DNA from: CAVPHV01 sp963704825
GTDB taxonomy: Bacteria > Actinomycetota > Acidimicrobiia > Spongiisociales > UBA5794
Direction of reading: 5' to 3'
Length of the DNA: 64,000 bases
Assembly (NCBI GenBank): GCA_963704825.1
Contig: CAVPHV010000003.1
Location: 310,001 to 374,000, forward strand
Position numbers and translations under genes: made by a program
Shown: piece after piece, positions 19,715 to 28,444 of the stretch
How the letters are laid out: every line of letters starts with the position of its first letter
Position numbering within the stretch: the first letter of the stretch is position 1
Notes under the pieces: model-generated
Seen by the model: only the letters and a program-made list of their open reading frames with translations
Database searches by the model: none
What the model was told of the DNA's origin: nothing

Positions 19715-20595
19715 TGCGGATTCAGTATGTACTGGTCGAGGCCTTCAACAACATCCGGCGCAACGCCCTTGTGGTTCTTGGGGCCATCCTCGCCGTGTTC
19801 ATCTCATTGTTCCTCACCTTTGGCACGCTGATCTTCGGCGAGATTGCCAGGATCAACACCGTGCGGTGGTCCGAAGACGTCAGGGTGATCGCCTTCGTGC
19901 GCGATGACTTCCGGGAGGTCGAAGAACTCCAGCGGACGGTCCTCGATTGGGAAGAGGTCGACGCCGTCTTCTTCGTCTCCAAGGCGGATGCCTACCAAGA
20001 GGCTCTCGAACTGTTCAAGAACAACCAGTCCGTCTTGCGGGTCATCGAGGAAAACCCGGGAATCGTCCCGGCGTCCCTGCGAGTGCGTCCCGTTGAGCTG
20101 GATCAGTACCAAATCATCGAGCAGCGATTACAGAATTCTGCAGGTGTGTCCGAAGTGAGATCCGCCGGACCGGCGGTCGACCAGATCGCGGCAATTCGTG
20201 ACGGCTTGCGCGTCTTCTTCTGGGTGTTGGCCGTCGCCCTCGGCGTGGCCGCGGTGGCCCTGATTGCCAACACGATTCACATGGCCATCTACGCTCGGCG
20301 AGAAGAACTCGAGATCATGAAGTTGGTGGGTGCGGGCGGTTGGTTTGTGCGCACTCCGTTCCTGCTCGAGGGGATGATCGAGGGATTCCTCGGTGCTCTG
20401 GTAGCCGTCGGAGTGGTGTGGGGTCTTTACGAGTTGTCGATAAGCAACCTCGAAGGCTTGCCGACCTACATCGAGATCGACATCGGCAACGACTTCCTGA
20501 CTCGCTGGGGTTTGATCATTCTCGGCTTCGGCGTGCTGGTCGGAGCCGTTGGATCGTTGCTCAGCCTCGCCGTCCACCGCTACATCCGCGCCTAG
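19714..20595 (+). CDS. ftsX: Cell division protein FtsX
   Basis: FtsX is the membrane partner of FtsE. The 293-residue protein has a short cytoplasmic start, TM1 (LVVLGAILAVFISLFLTFGTLI), the extracytoplasmic domain (ECD, about 45-170), and three C-terminal TM helices of the MacB-like permease type, with MAIYARREELEIMKLVGAGGWFVRTPFLLEG between the second and third. The ECD segment (SKADAYQEALELFKN) is typical of actinobacterial FtsX. It overlaps ftsE by 1 nt and smpB by 1 nt. Confidence 0.93.
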   Translation: MRIQYVLVEAFNNIRRNALVVLGAILAVFISLFLTFGTLIFGEIARINTVRWSEDVRVIAFVRDDFREVEELQRTVLDWEEVDAVFFVSKADAYQEALELFKNNQSVLRVIEENPGIVPASLRVRPVELDQYQIIEQRLQNSAGVSEVRSAGPAVDQIAAIRDGLRVFFWVLAVALGVAAVALIANTIHMAIYARREELEIMKLVGAGGWFVRTPFLLEGMIEGFLGALVAVGVVWGLYELSISNLEGLPTYIEIDIGNDFLTRWGLIILGFGVLVGAVGSLLSLAVHRYIRA

Positions 20596-21068
20596 TGGCC
20601 AAGCCAGACGACGGCCGCAAGATTGTTGCCTCCAATCGCAAGGCGCGACACGACTACGAGATCGTCGATACCTACGAGTGCGGCATCGTGCTCCAGGGGT
20701 CAGAAGTCAAAAGCCTGCGCGCCGGTCAGGTGCAGCTCAAGGACGCCTACGCCGAGTTCCGTGGCGCCGACCTGTGGCTCGAGAACATGCATATTGCGCC
20801 CTATCAGTTCGCCCGGGGTGGTGGTCATGACCCGGAGCGGGCCCGCAAGCTGCTGCTCCACAAGTTCGAACTCGAACGGCTCATCGGGAAGGTCAACGAA
20901 GCCGGCCTGACGCTGGTCCCGCTCTCGATCTACTTCACTCACGGTCTTGCCAAGGTCGAGCTGGCGCTCGGCAAAGGCCGTCGCCGCTACGACAAGCGCC
21001 AGGCGATTCGTGCCCGGGAAGAGAAGCGGGAAATGGATCGCGCCATGGGTCGGGCCCGCCGGAACTAG
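20595..21068 (+). CDS. smpB: SsrA-binding protein SmpB
   Basis: SmpB binds tmRNA and carries it to stalled ribosomes. The 157-residue product begins at GTG 20595, overlapping the ftsX stop. Motifs are IVASNRKARHDYEIVDTYECGIVLQGSEVKSLR, ELERLIGKVNEAGLTLVPLSIYF and the basic C-terminal tail ALGKGRRRYDKRQAIRAREEKREMDRAM, which inserts in the decoding centre. The tmRNA gene itself lies 3.2 kb downstream on the same strand. Confidence 0.95.
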   Translation: MAKPDDGRKIVASNRKARHDYEIVDTYECGIVLQGSEVKSLRAGQVQLKDAYAEFRGADLWLENMHIAPYQFARGGGHDPERARKLLLHKFELERLIGKVNEAGLTLVPLSIYFTHGLAKVELALGKGRRRYDKRQAIRAREEKREMDRAMGRARRN

Positions 21069-21144
21069 TGTCCCGGCCGGAAGGGCACGAGACGGTGATG
21101 ACGACCTTCGTGGACGATCGCCTTCACTGTGGCTCTCAGGGGCG

Positions 21145-22017
21145 TTACGTTCGTGCGGCGAGCGCTTCCAGTTCCGTGAAGATGTTTGCCACCTGTTCGA
21201 GCGGCAGCGCCCCGGAAACCCGCAGCAGCACGGTTCCGTTGGTGTCGGTGACGACCCAGTAGGGGAACGATGTGGTGCCGAGCTGGCCGGCAAGTGTGAG
21301 GTCGTCATCGACCAGGACCGGGAAGGGTAGTTGCAGTTCGTCGAGGTAGGGCTCGAGTGGATTGCCCCGGGTGTCGTCTCGCGAGGTGGTGATCGAAACC
21401 AGCTCGACGTTGGGGAAGCTCGATTTGCTCTGCTCCCAGAAGGCGGAAAGCTCCGGCAGCTCCTGCTGGCAGTACGGGCACCAGTGAGCCCACACCATCC
21501 ACACCCTGGCCTTGTCGCTGCTCGACGGGTAGCTGACGGTCGTTGCGCCGTAGTATTCGGTGCCCGAAACCTCGCCGAGGGTGAGTCCTCCGGCCACGGC
21601 CGGATCGTTCTGAACGCTCTCGAAGGGAGGCAGGCTGCCCTCGGGAATGCGCTGCGCAGGCACGGCTACCCCAGAACTAGATGCGGCCCCGGCTGCCGCA
21701 ACCTCGATGCCGTCGAGCTGGTCGCTGAGGGCGTTCGCCTGGTCGCGAACCGAGGCAACGTCGAGATCGAGTTCCGTCAGAGAGGCACCGAGGGAAACGA
21801 GGTCATCAGCGTTTGAGTTGACCTCGTTGAGGATGACGATCTGCAGCGTGACCACAACGGCCAGTAGCGCGGCGCCGATGATGAGGGCTGCGGTGCGAAG
21901 GCCCGAACCCCCGGTGGGGGCGGCGGTCCCGGCGGTCGGTTTCACAGTTTCCCCGACCTCAACGGTGGGCATTGGATCGGCAAGGACGGTCGGTGTCGGG
22001 TCGAGTTGGTCTTCCAT
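21145..22017 (-). CDS. Membrane-anchored TlpA/ResA-like thiol-disulfide oxidoreductase
   Basis: The 290-residue protein has a Pro/Thr-rich cytoplasmic N-terminus, one TM helix (about residues 42-66, TAALIIGAALLAVVVTLQIVIL), a coiled-coil-like stretch (NEVNSNADDLVSLGASLTELDLDVASV) and a C-terminal thioredoxin-fold domain with the active site WAHWCPYCQQELPEL and a cis-Pro loop TTSFPYWVV. WCPYC is typical of extracytoplasmic reductases and AhpC/TSA-like proteins. The start ATG 22017 is preceded by CATACT 7 nt upstream. It converges with smpB. Confidence 0.8.
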   Translation of the reverse strand: MEDQLDPTPTVLADPMPTVEVGETVKPTAGTAAPTGGSGLRTAALIIGAALLAVVVTLQIVILNEVNSNADDLVSLGASLTELDLDVASVRDQANALSDQLDGIEVAAAGAASSSGVAVPAQRIPEGSLPPFESVQNDPAVAGGLTLGEVSGTEYYGATTVSYPSSSDKARVWMVWAHWCPYCQQELPELSAFWEQSKSSFPNVELVSITTSRDDTRGNPLEPYLDELQLPFPVLVDDDLTLAGQLGTTSFPYWVVTDTNGTVLLRVSGALPLEQVANIFTELEALAART

Positions 22018-22064
22018 GAGGGGGAGTATGGCTCCATTGCGGAACTGTGCGAAACGGCGCCTCG

Positions 22065-23045
22065 CTACTTGGCGCGGACGAGAGGGTGATCCTGTGCCTT
22101 TGGCGCCGTGTCGGGGCCTCGTCGCTGGCGGCGAGCCGCGGTTGCCCTCGAGACACTCACGATCAGGATCCCGCAGAGAACGATCAGCGAACCGATGATG
22201 CGATCTACCGTGAGTTCCTCATCGAGGATCAGCCAGGCGAAGATGGCGACCTCGATGATCTGCGCCGACGCAATGACCCCGGCGTGGAGCGCATTGAGGG
22301 TGCGCATCGCGTGGTGCCAGATCGTGAAGGCGAACGCGGTGTTCACCACGCCGAGGATCAGCAGCAGCAGAACGGTTTGGGGGGTGAAGGTCGGCCACGT
22401 TTCCACGGCCAGTGCGATCACCAGAAGCACCACGCTTCCCAGCGCCATGGGGATGAGGGTTGCGTCGAGGGCCGCCGTCTTGCCGTCGCGCAGGATCTTG
22501 CGCTGCAGGAGATTGGATGCGCCGATTCCACAAGCGGCGAGGGCGGCCAGCGTGATGCCGAGCGCCTCACTGCCTTCGGGCACCGCAGGGAAGAACACGT
22601 ACATCCCTCCGACCACGACGCCAACGCCGACCCATTCCCAGCCCGAGGTCGGCTCCTTCACGAGCATTCCGGCCGTGAGGGCGAGGACGAGGGGGATTCC
22701 CGCCTGAAAGACGAAGTTGAACGTTACGGTGTCGACCTCGTCGAGGCCGAGGAACATCACCGCCGGAACGAACGTGTAGAGAACGATACCGAGGGCAACC
22801 AACCGCTTCGCCGAGCTGCGCTCGACCTGGGGAGGCATCGCCCCGTATCGAGCCAGCCGATAGGCGAATAGGGCGATGGCTCCGATCAGGTAGCGCAACG
22901 CGGCGAACGTCAGCGGCGGGAGATCCTCCAGGCCGATCTTGATGTAGATGAACGATGACGCCCACAGCAGAGTTGCCAGCACGGCGAGGCCGACTGCCGC
23001 CGACGTTGAAGGGGGACGGCCTTCGCGAAGTGTCCGTTCCCCCAA
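22065..23045 (-). CDS. EamA-family (DMT) transporter
   Basis: The 326-residue product has ten hydrophobic helices in two five-helix EamA repeats (VGLAVLATLLWASSFIYIKIGLEDLPPLTFAALRYLIGA opens the first; AALAACGIGASNLLQRK opens the second). The transported compound cannot be read from sequence. The first codon is TTG 23045, with GAGG 6 nt upstream on the minus strand. It lies 8 nt from the end of the upstream kinase gene, whose stop overlaps this ribosome-binding site, so the two genes are probably translationally coupled. Confidence 0.8.
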   Translation of the reverse strand: MGERTLREGRPPSTSAAVGLAVLATLLWASSFIYIKIGLEDLPPLTFAALRYLIGAIALFAYRLARYGAMPPQVERSSAKRLVALGIVLYTFVPAVMFLGLDEVDTVTFNFVFQAGIPLVLALTAGMLVKEPTSGWEWVGVGVVVGGMYVFFPAVPEGSEALGITLAALAACGIGASNLLQRKILRDGKTAALDATLIPMALGSVVLLVIALAVETWPTFTPQTVLLLLILGVVNTAFAFTIWHHAMRTLNALHAGVIASAQIIEVAIFAWLILDEELTVDRIIGSLIVLCGILIVSVSRATAARRQRRGPDTAPKAQDHPLVRAK

Positions 23046-23053
23046 ACGTCACC

Positions 23054-24145
23054 TCATCCGACGGTCACGATGGCGTGTTCCACTCGGCGCAGTACCTCTC
23101 CGGCGGCGTCATCGTCGGCGACGAGGTCGTGGCGCTCCGTATCGACCGTGATCACCGGTGTCGAAGAATGTGACGCGATCCACTTCTCGTGGCGGTCGTA
23201 GATGCGTCGCAGGAAGTCGACATCGAGTTCCCGTTCTGCCTCCCGATCGCGCCGCTTGATGCGCTCCATGGTGACCTCAAACGGAGCCCACAGATAGATG
23301 ATGAGATCCGGGAGGGGGAGCGCGCGCTCCAGCACGCCGTACAGCGTCATGAGCGTCTCGAGATCGTTGTCGTCGTAGGCCCCGGCATCACGATACGCGG
23401 GGAAGAAGACCCTGGCGTCCTCAACGATGCAGCGTTCCTGCAGCACCGGCCCGGTCATGTCTCGCACCTTGAGGTGCTGCTCGGCGCGTCGACCCAGGTA
23501 GTAGGAATTCATTCGGAATCCGAGGTCGCTGAGGTTCGAGTACACATCGGAGAGGTAGGGGTTTTCGTCGATCGGTTCTTCGAGTACCTGCCAGTTGTCG
23601 AAACGATTCATCAAGCCGATGAGGGTTGTCTTGCCAACACCGATCGGTCCGGAGACTGCAACGTACGGGCCCTTCTCGATATCACGCAGATCGATTTCGA
23701 TCTTGGCGTCAGCCAGCATTATCTCGAGGTCGTCGAGATTGCGGGCGATGTCGTGATTGAGCACTCCGTCGATCATCAGGTTGTTGGCGCCGAGTTCAGA
23801 GGTGCGGAAGTCCGTCTGGATCCCAATGCAGCGCGTGCCGCGTCCAAAGGCAACTCCCGCCTCGATGCAAGCTCCCTCGTCGGGGACGCGTCCGTCGAGG
23901 GTGAAGACCAACAGGTCGGATTCCTCGACGGCCTGCAAGTTGGCCCGGAAGATCTGGTCGCGGGCCTCGGCTGGAGTCATCCCCGAATCGATCAGTCGGT
24001 TGAGTAGCCCGGCGTCCTCCTGTGGAAACCAGGTGTCATAACCGGCCTTGTCGAGGATCTCCTTCACCCGTAGGTTGAAGGCTCGCTCGGCCTCGTTGAA
24101 CAAACCGGCGGCGTAGTACGCCTTCGGACGCTTCATCCCCTCCAT
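23054..24145 (-). CDS. Nucleoside 2-deoxyribosyltransferase fused to deoxynucleoside kinase
   Basis: The 363-residue product joins two nucleoside-salvage domains. Residues about 4-140 look like a nucleoside 2-deoxyribosyltransferase (KRPKAYYAAGLFNEAERAFN, DQIFRANLQAVEESDLLVF, DGRVPDEGACIEAGVAFGRG with the likely catalytic Glu). Residues about 160-363 are a deoxynucleoside kinase: Walker A VSGPIGVGKTTL, the substrate segment ENPYLSDVYSNLSDLGFRMNSYYLGRR, ERCIVEDARVFFP, and the LID-like MERIKRRDREAERELD. ATG 24145 has an AAGGG-type site 8 nt upstream; ATG 24136 is an alternative. The kinase would phosphorylate nucleosides that the transferase makes. It sits next to an EamA transporter. Confidence 0.85.
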   Translation of the reverse strand: MEGMKRPKAYYAAGLFNEAERAFNLRVKEILDKAGYDTWFPQEDAGLLNRLIDSGMTPAEARDQIFRANLQAVEESDLLVFTLDGRVPDEGACIEAGVAFGRGTRCIGIQTDFRTSELGANNLMIDGVLNHDIARNLDDLEIMLADAKIEIDLRDIEKGPYVAVSGPIGVGKTTLIGLMNRFDNWQVLEEPIDENPYLSDVYSNLSDLGFRMNSYYLGRRAEQHLKVRDMTGPVLQERCIVEDARVFFPAYRDAGAYDDNDLETLMTLYGVLERALPLPDLIIYLWAPFEVTMERIKRRDREAERELDVDFLRRIYDRHEKWIASHSSTPVITVDTERHDLVADDDAAGEVLRRVEHAIVTVG

Positions 24146-24270
24146 GGCGTCTATCCCTTCTAGCCGAGTCGCCCGCACGCACCAGCCGACTTGGTGCCAC
24201 GCAGCGTAGTCGCGTAGGACGATGCGTTGCACATGCGGTATCCTGGGTCGGCTGACGGATCAGCACCCAT

Positions 24271-24624
24271 GGGGGTGAAACGGTTTCGACTGTGAGGGTT
24301 GAGGCGCCGGAAGCGAGCCGAGGAACCCCGGAGTCCTCGTTAAATGGCCGGGAAACCAATACGTGCCGACAACGAACTGGCACTGGCCGCTTAACAAAAA
24401 GCGACCTGTCCGCCCGGGGGGTCCCTGCCTCACCGGAACCGGGCAACGCAATGCAGGGTGCTCCCGCCGGGATGCCGGGACCGGCGGGTCAAGACCAATT
24501 CCGGATAGGGCCGAGGGAAACTAGCCGACAGAGTCCCCCGGTTCCGAAAGCTCGCTGTTGGCTGCGCTCGGAGATGCCGACGCTGATACCTCATAGGACG
24601 GGGGTTCAACTCCCCCCACCTCCA
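24271..24624 (+). ncRNA. ssrA: tmRNA (SsrA)
   Basis: The 5' end GGGGGTGAAACGGTTTCGACT and the 3' end (T-loop GGGGGTTCAACTCCCCC followed by CACCTCCA) form the tRNA-like acceptor GGGGGTG/CACCTCC. The tag frame reads GCC GGG AAA CCA ATA ... CTG GCC GCT TAA, encoding AGKPIRADNELALAA, with the LAA end expected for proteolysis. CCA is not encoded. Its partner smpB lies 3.2 kb upstream. The length of about 354 nt is normal. Confidence 0.93.
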
Positions 24625-24730
24625 CACAAGCCCGGCCCCTTGGGGCCGGGCTTGATCCGCGTGGGGGCGCCCTCCTCCACACAAGCCCGGCCCCTTGGGG
24701 CCGGGCTTGATCCGCGTGGGGGCGCCCCCT
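24621..24730 (+). repeat. Two tandem copies of a 55-bp hairpin repeat after tmRNA
   Basis: The unit is repeated at 24621-24675 and 24676-24730. Each contains a near-perfect 26-bp palindrome (AAGCCCGGCCCC with its complement, at 24628-24653 and 24683-24708), followed by GATCCGCGTGGGGGCGCCC. The palindromes would act as strong terminators for tmRNA. A degenerate third copy is at 25611-25685. Confidence 0.85.
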
Positions 24731-24859
24731 TCCATCAGGGGGTCTCAGTAGAAGTATTGGCATCCGCCGGTAGAAACACGCATCGGGTAGGGGCAACAAC
24801 TGAAGCGGGCTGGGTCCGTTTCCGGTCCTCCAGATCCGACCGGATCCGCGCCTGTGAGA

Positions 24860-25426
24860 TCAGGCGCGGTCTGACGTCAGCGGCGGAAGCGTGCGGCCGA
24901 GCAGCCGAGCGATCCTGCTGACCGCGGGCACAAGCAACCCGATGAATCCGGTTGTCACGAACACGTCCCGATACTCGCGAGCCAGGAGGGCAGAGTCGAG
25001 TGGCCCGGCGTCGTCGCCAAGCCGGCCCGCAGTGGTGAAGAAGGCGGTTGTTCGCAGCGCGGGGCGCGTTTCCCAACGCACGACAGCAGAATCCGTCATG
25101 GAAGCGTTCCTTGCCTTGTGCCGTGTCCCCCGCGGTATCTCGATCGTGTCTCCTGCACCCAACACGCGCTCGGTGCCGTCGATGACGAACAACATCTCGC
25201 CGTGTTCGATCTCGAAGTGTTCGCTCTGATTCGGGTGATAGTGGGTCGGAGGAAACGGTGACCGCGGCAAGTACTCGACGCGCTGCTCGTGGATCGGCTC
25301 TCCGTTGTCGTCGATTGAGCGGAGGAACCAGACCCGAGATGCAGAATTCTCAAAAGTCGGAGTGCTCTTCGAAGCGCCCTCCCATTGCTGGTGGTTGAGC
25401 TTCGGGACCTCGTGATCGGTGTTCAT
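24860..25426 (-). CDS. Cupin-domain protein
   Basis: The 188-residue protein has a cupin barrel: RSPFPPTHYHPNQSEHFEIEHGEMLFVIDG carries the His/His/Glu metal set of cupin motif 1, and AGDTIEIPRGTRHKARN is motif 2. The C-terminal part has a hydrophobic stretch (FVTTGFIGLLVPAVSRIARLLGRTLPP) that may touch the membrane. ATG 25426 follows GAGAGAGGG. The enzyme activity is unknown. It faces away from the truncated ABC gene and lies between the hairpin repeats. Confidence 0.75.
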   Translation of the reverse strand: MNTDHEVPKLNHQQWEGASKSTPTFENSASRVWFLRSIDDNGEPIHEQRVEYLPRSPFPPTHYHPNQSEHFEIEHGEMLFVIDGTERVLGAGDTIEIPRGTRHKARNASMTDSAVVRWETRPALRTTAFFTTAGRLGDDAGPLDSALLAREYRDVFVTTGFIGLLVPAVSRIARLLGRTLPPLTSDRA

Positions 25427-25610
25427 GCCAACCCTCTCTCTTCGTTTGTGCAGACACACGACTCGCTCAAACTCTCTCCTGTCTTCGCGTCGGTCCTGGG
25501 CTGCGCTCATCGCTCGCGGAAAGGGTGTCATACGGTCGGTACCGGGGCCAGCGTGGTGCCAACCCTTCGAAACGGGGGTCTGCCCCACCCCGAGAACCTT
25601 GCCTGCACCA

Positions 25611-25685
25611 TGCGGCCCTTCAGGGCCGGGTCTGATCAAGTGTGGGGGCGCCCTCTTCCACGCAAAGCCGGCCACTGGGCGGCCC
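25611..25685 (+). repeat. Third, degenerate copy of the tmRNA-downstream hairpin repeat
   Basis: This stretch shows GGCCCTTCAGGGCC, GTGGGGGCGCCCTC, TTCCACGCAA and GCCGGCC in the same order as the 55-bp unit at 24621-24730, with several changes. It ends where the truncated ABC ATPase gene begins. Confidence 0.6.
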
Positions 25686-26217
25686 CGCGAAACGCTACAT
25701 CACCCTGCAGCGGCAGCTCGCATTCGCGTGCGCCCTTCAGCACGGTCCAGAGGTGCTCGTTCTGGACGAACCCACCTCGGGAGTCGGACCGCTGAGTTCG
25801 GCGCGGCTCTGGGACGAGATCCGTTCGACGGCCGAGGGTGGCGCCGGCGTTCTCGTGTCGACCCACTCGATGCAGGAGGCTCGACAATGCGACCGTCTCT
25901 TGCTCATGGCCGACGGCGCAATCGTCGCACGAGGAACAGAGGCCGAAGTTGTCGGAAACATGGAGGCAATCCAGGTCACGACGCCTGCGTGGCGCGAAGC
26001 GTTTGCCGCACTCTCGGCGACAGGATCCCTCGTCACCCTCGACGGACGTACGGTACGAGTCGTCGACCAATCCACCGGACAGGTCCACGACGCCATCGAT
26101 CCCATCGATGCGAGTGCGATCGTCACCGCGGTGCCCGCCACCATCGACGAGCGCATGGCGGTGTTGGCAACCGGGGAGCATTCGCAGGTGAGGGGCGGTC
26201 ATGAACAAGGCAGTTGA
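25686..26217 (+). pseudogene. ABC transporter ATPase, 5'-truncated remnant
   Basis: The frame starts at the ABC signature region (RQLAFACALQHGPEVLVLDEPTSGVGPLSS) and continues through Walker B, D-loop and switch His (VSTHSMQEARQCDRLLLMADGAIVARG) to a C-terminal regulatory region. The whole N-terminal half with Walker A and Q-loop is missing. The break falls at the third hairpin repeat (25611-25685). The similarity is to drug/ABC-2 exporter ATPases; the permease is also absent. The open frame could be extended through the repeat from 25642, but that extension is repeat-derived. A TetR gene overlaps its 3' end, as is common for exporter operons. Confidence 0.7.
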
Positions 26218-27064
26218 TCCGAGAATCGAACGTACCCGAGCGGTCGTGCTCGAGACGGCCATCCAGATCGTGGCCGAGAGAGGCTTCGCCGGAGCATCTA
26301 TTGACTCGATCTCCCAGCGGAGCGGCGTCGCTCGTTCGACCATCTATCGACATTGGCCTTCGAGAATGGATCTGCTGCTCGAGGCGGTCGGGTCCGCGGT
26401 CGGCGATATCGAATCGCTTGCGGTGGGCGATCTTCGCCGGGATTTGGTGGCGGTCAGCATGCACCTGGCCCACATGCTCGCTTCCGAGCGCATAGGTTCG
26501 GTTGCTGCATCGATCATCCTCGAATCCCGCCGGGATCCCCCGCTCGATGGACCGCGCGAGCAGCTGGTCGCGCAGAGAATGTACGACGTCGCGCGGATCA
26601 TCGATGACGCGATGGCCCGCGGCGAGCTCCGGGATGACGCGGATTCCGATGCCATGGCGACAGATCTGGCGGCTCAGATCTTCTTTCGCGCGCTTGTCCT
26701 TCGGGCTCCGATCGACCAAATCTGGATTGAGGAACACGTCGATCGCGTGCTTCGGCTCCACCGTGACCGGTCGCAGGGTCGCCTGCAAGCGAGAACCGGC
26801 GGCGCTTGCCGGCCGCTTGCGCGATCATGGGGCTGTGTGGTTCATCATTGGGGCCGTAGTGCTCGTGGTCGTTGCCGGGCTCGTCTTCGGCATCCATCGG
26901 TTCCTGTTGTGGGCCGAGGAGCGGGGATGGGTGTACTACAAGAAGACCTCACCTCCGCACGGAGCCGGCGCCCTCGCAATGCAGGAACTCGCCCAGATCT
27001 ACGAACCACAGGCAGAGCACGTCATCGAGGCGACACGTTCGCAGAGCATCGTGGCCGACCATGA
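26201..27064 (+). CDS. TetR/AcrR-family regulator with suspicious C-terminal read-through
   Basis: The N-terminal HTH is clear (RAVVLETAIQIVAERGFAGASIDSISQRSGVARSTIYRHWPSRMDLL), followed by a TetR-type ligand domain to about residue 190 (ATDLAAQIFFRALVLRAPIDQIW, HVDRVLRLHRD). Residues about 195-287 are Arg/Gly-rich and look like translation in a wrong frame. They overlap the small membrane-protein gene in another frame by 230 nt. A TGA lies one frame over right after RLH (CCGTGACC), so a single-base change may have removed the natural stop. It overlaps the truncated ABC gene by 17 nt and probably regulated that lost exporter. Confidence 0.7.
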   Translation: MNKAVDPRIERTRAVVLETAIQIVAERGFAGASIDSISQRSGVARSTIYRHWPSRMDLLLEAVGSAVGDIESLAVGDLRRDLVAVSMHLAHMLASERIGSVAASIILESRRDPPLDGPREQLVAQRMYDVARIIDDAMARGELRDDADSDAMATDLAAQIFFRALVLRAPIDQIWIEEHVDRVLRLHRDRSQGRLQARTGGACRPLARSWGCVVHHWGRSARGRCRARLRHPSVPVVGRGAGMGVLQEDLTSARSRRPRNAGTRPDLRTTGRARHRGDTFAEHRGRP

Positions 27065-27152
27065 GGATGCCGGCGACAAGCCGTTCTGGGAAGTGACGGA
27101 TGACGTCGAGGACGATGCGAGCGGGCCGCCGGGTCCCCAAGGAGACGGTTGA
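26835..27152 (+). CDS. Small single-pass membrane protein
   Basis: The 105-residue product from GTG 26835 has a TM helix at the N-terminus (WFIIGAVVLVVVAGLVFGIHRFLLW), then a soluble tail (WVYYKKTSPPHGAGALAMQELAQIYEPQAEHVIEATRSQ) and an acidic Pro/Gly end. This is a typical actinobacterial small membrane protein with no assigned function. It lies inside the suspected read-through of the TetR gene, which supports the TetR end being earlier. Confidence 0.55.
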   Translation: MWFIIGAVVLVVVAGLVFGIHRFLLWAEERGWVYYKKTSPPHGAGALAMQELAQIYEPQAEHVIEATRSQSIVADHEDAGDKPFWEVTDDVEDDASGPPGPQGDG

Positions 27153-27238
27153 ACAAACGCCGGCCTGGGCTTGGCGCGACGCTCAGGACCAGGCGGCTGG
27201 TCGCCGGCGTAACCCGAGCGACGTTGGTTCAAGACTCC

Positions 27239-28444
27239 CTAGCCCTTGCGGGTTGAGCGCCGGCCGGTATTGGCGTAGGCGGGCTCCGGTTCGTGACCGA
27301 GCACCTGATAGGCGAAGTCGCCGGCAATCGGCGTGAGGCGCCGATAGAGCCATGCCGCGATCTGGGCGAGCTGGGGCCCGAAGATGATCAAGGTGGTCAA
27401 CGCCGAGGCCAGCGCGAGGGCACCGCCATCCCCGACGCTGCGGGCTCCGGAGAGCTCCATGACCAGCATTGTGGTGGGAATCACAAAGAGTGCCCCGAGA
27501 GTCGAGCCGATAACGACCCGTGGCGGCGAGGCACGTTCCATGTCGTTGGCGAGAAGACCGGGAAGGAACAGCGGGGTCAGCGGGATGGCGGTGATGGTTA
27601 CGTAGGCGCCGGGGTTCAGGCCGAGGTAGCGGGTCCCGATCCACATGCCGATCCACGAGAGCAGTGCGGCGACCATCAGCATCATGGCGAATTTGCGGCG
27701 CCCAAAAAGGATGATGTGCGGCATGAGCACCTTGGTCACGATCGCCCATGTGATGACGGCAATCCCCATCACGTAGGCAACCTGTCCGGGATTGGCCCAC
27801 AGCATTCCAACGAAAGCGCCTCCGACGAAGCCACCCTGGCGAAGCCCATGGTTGCTGAGCAGGCCCCATGACGCCGCTGCAGACAAAACGACCGCAAAGG
27901 GGATCCATTCCGGAGGCAACAACACCGACTCGAACGACACGAGCACCGAACCGGCCTGGACGTTGCTCACGAAGAGCAGTGCCAACACGACGGGGACCAC
28001 GACGAGCATGCCGGTGGTGAGCACTGCGGCGATGGTCTTGCGGATGCCCTGGCGGGCCATGTCGTGGGCGATGAGGGCGGGAATCACGTAGCCGATTCCG
28101 ACCATGAGCGGGATGTCTGCCTCCCACAGCCAACTACCGGAGGGGCTCAGCTTCAGCATGAGTGCTTGGAGCGCCATCGAGGTGATGGCGAGCACGGTGA
28201 ACTTCGACCGCCCGTACAGCAGCACTCGTCGCGACAGGACGCGGTTGATCAACCAATAGCAGAACAAAGCGTTCGCGAAGGTGACGGCGATCACCGATGG
28301 CTGCATGACGAACAGTGCGATGTAGCCGGGAACGACGATGGAGCCGGTCGTGATCTGCCGCCGCTCGTAGTACAGCATCGAGGCGATGATCCCGAGGATG
28401 AATGCCAGTCGTACTGCATCGGCGGAGAACAAGTAGTCATGCAT
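27239..28444 (-). CDS. pgsC: PgsC/CapC-type poly-gamma-glutamate biosynthesis protein, duplicated domain
   Basis: The 401-residue, 10-plus-TM protein contains the PgsC/CapC pattern twice. The first copy spans about residues 10-150 (ADAVRLAFILGIIASMLYYERRQITTGSIVVPGYIAL; GRSKFTVLAITSMALQALM). The second spans about 200-345 (GLLSNHGLRQGGFVGGAFVG; GRRKFAMMLMVAALLSWIG; NPGAYVTITAIPLTP). Known PgsC proteins are about 150 residues, so this one is a tandem duplication or fusion. Its ATG overlaps the pgsB stop, so the two are translationally coupled and probably form the membrane-bound synthase. Confidence 0.8.
   Translation of the reverse strand: MHDYLFSADAVRLAFILGIIASMLYYERRQITTGSIVVPGYIALFVMQPSVIAVTFANALFCYWLINRVLSRRVLLYGRSKFTVLAITSMALQALMLKLSPSGSWLWEADIPLMVGIGYVIPALIAHDMARQGIRKTIAAVLTTGMLVVVPVVLALLFVSNVQAGSVLVSFESVLLPPEWIPFAVVLSAAASWGLLSNHGLRQGGFVGGAFVGMLWANPGQVAYVMGIAVITWAIVTKVLMPHIILFGRRKFAMMLMVAALLSWIGMWIGTRYLGLNPGAYVTITAIPLTPLFLPGLLANDMERASPPRVVIGSTLGALFVIPTTMLVMELSGARSVGDGGALALASALTTLIIFGPQLAQIAAWLYRRLTPIAGDFAYQVLGHEPEPAYANTGRRSTRKG

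Noticed and set aside
24271..24730. Element integrated in the tmRNA 3' end
   Set aside because: tmRNA is complete and no integrase or second att copy is beside it; the repeat after it looks like hairpin terminators.
24430..24735. Open frame overlapping tmRNA on the minus strand
   Set aside because: It overlaps tmRNA and the hairpin repeats; it has no protein features.
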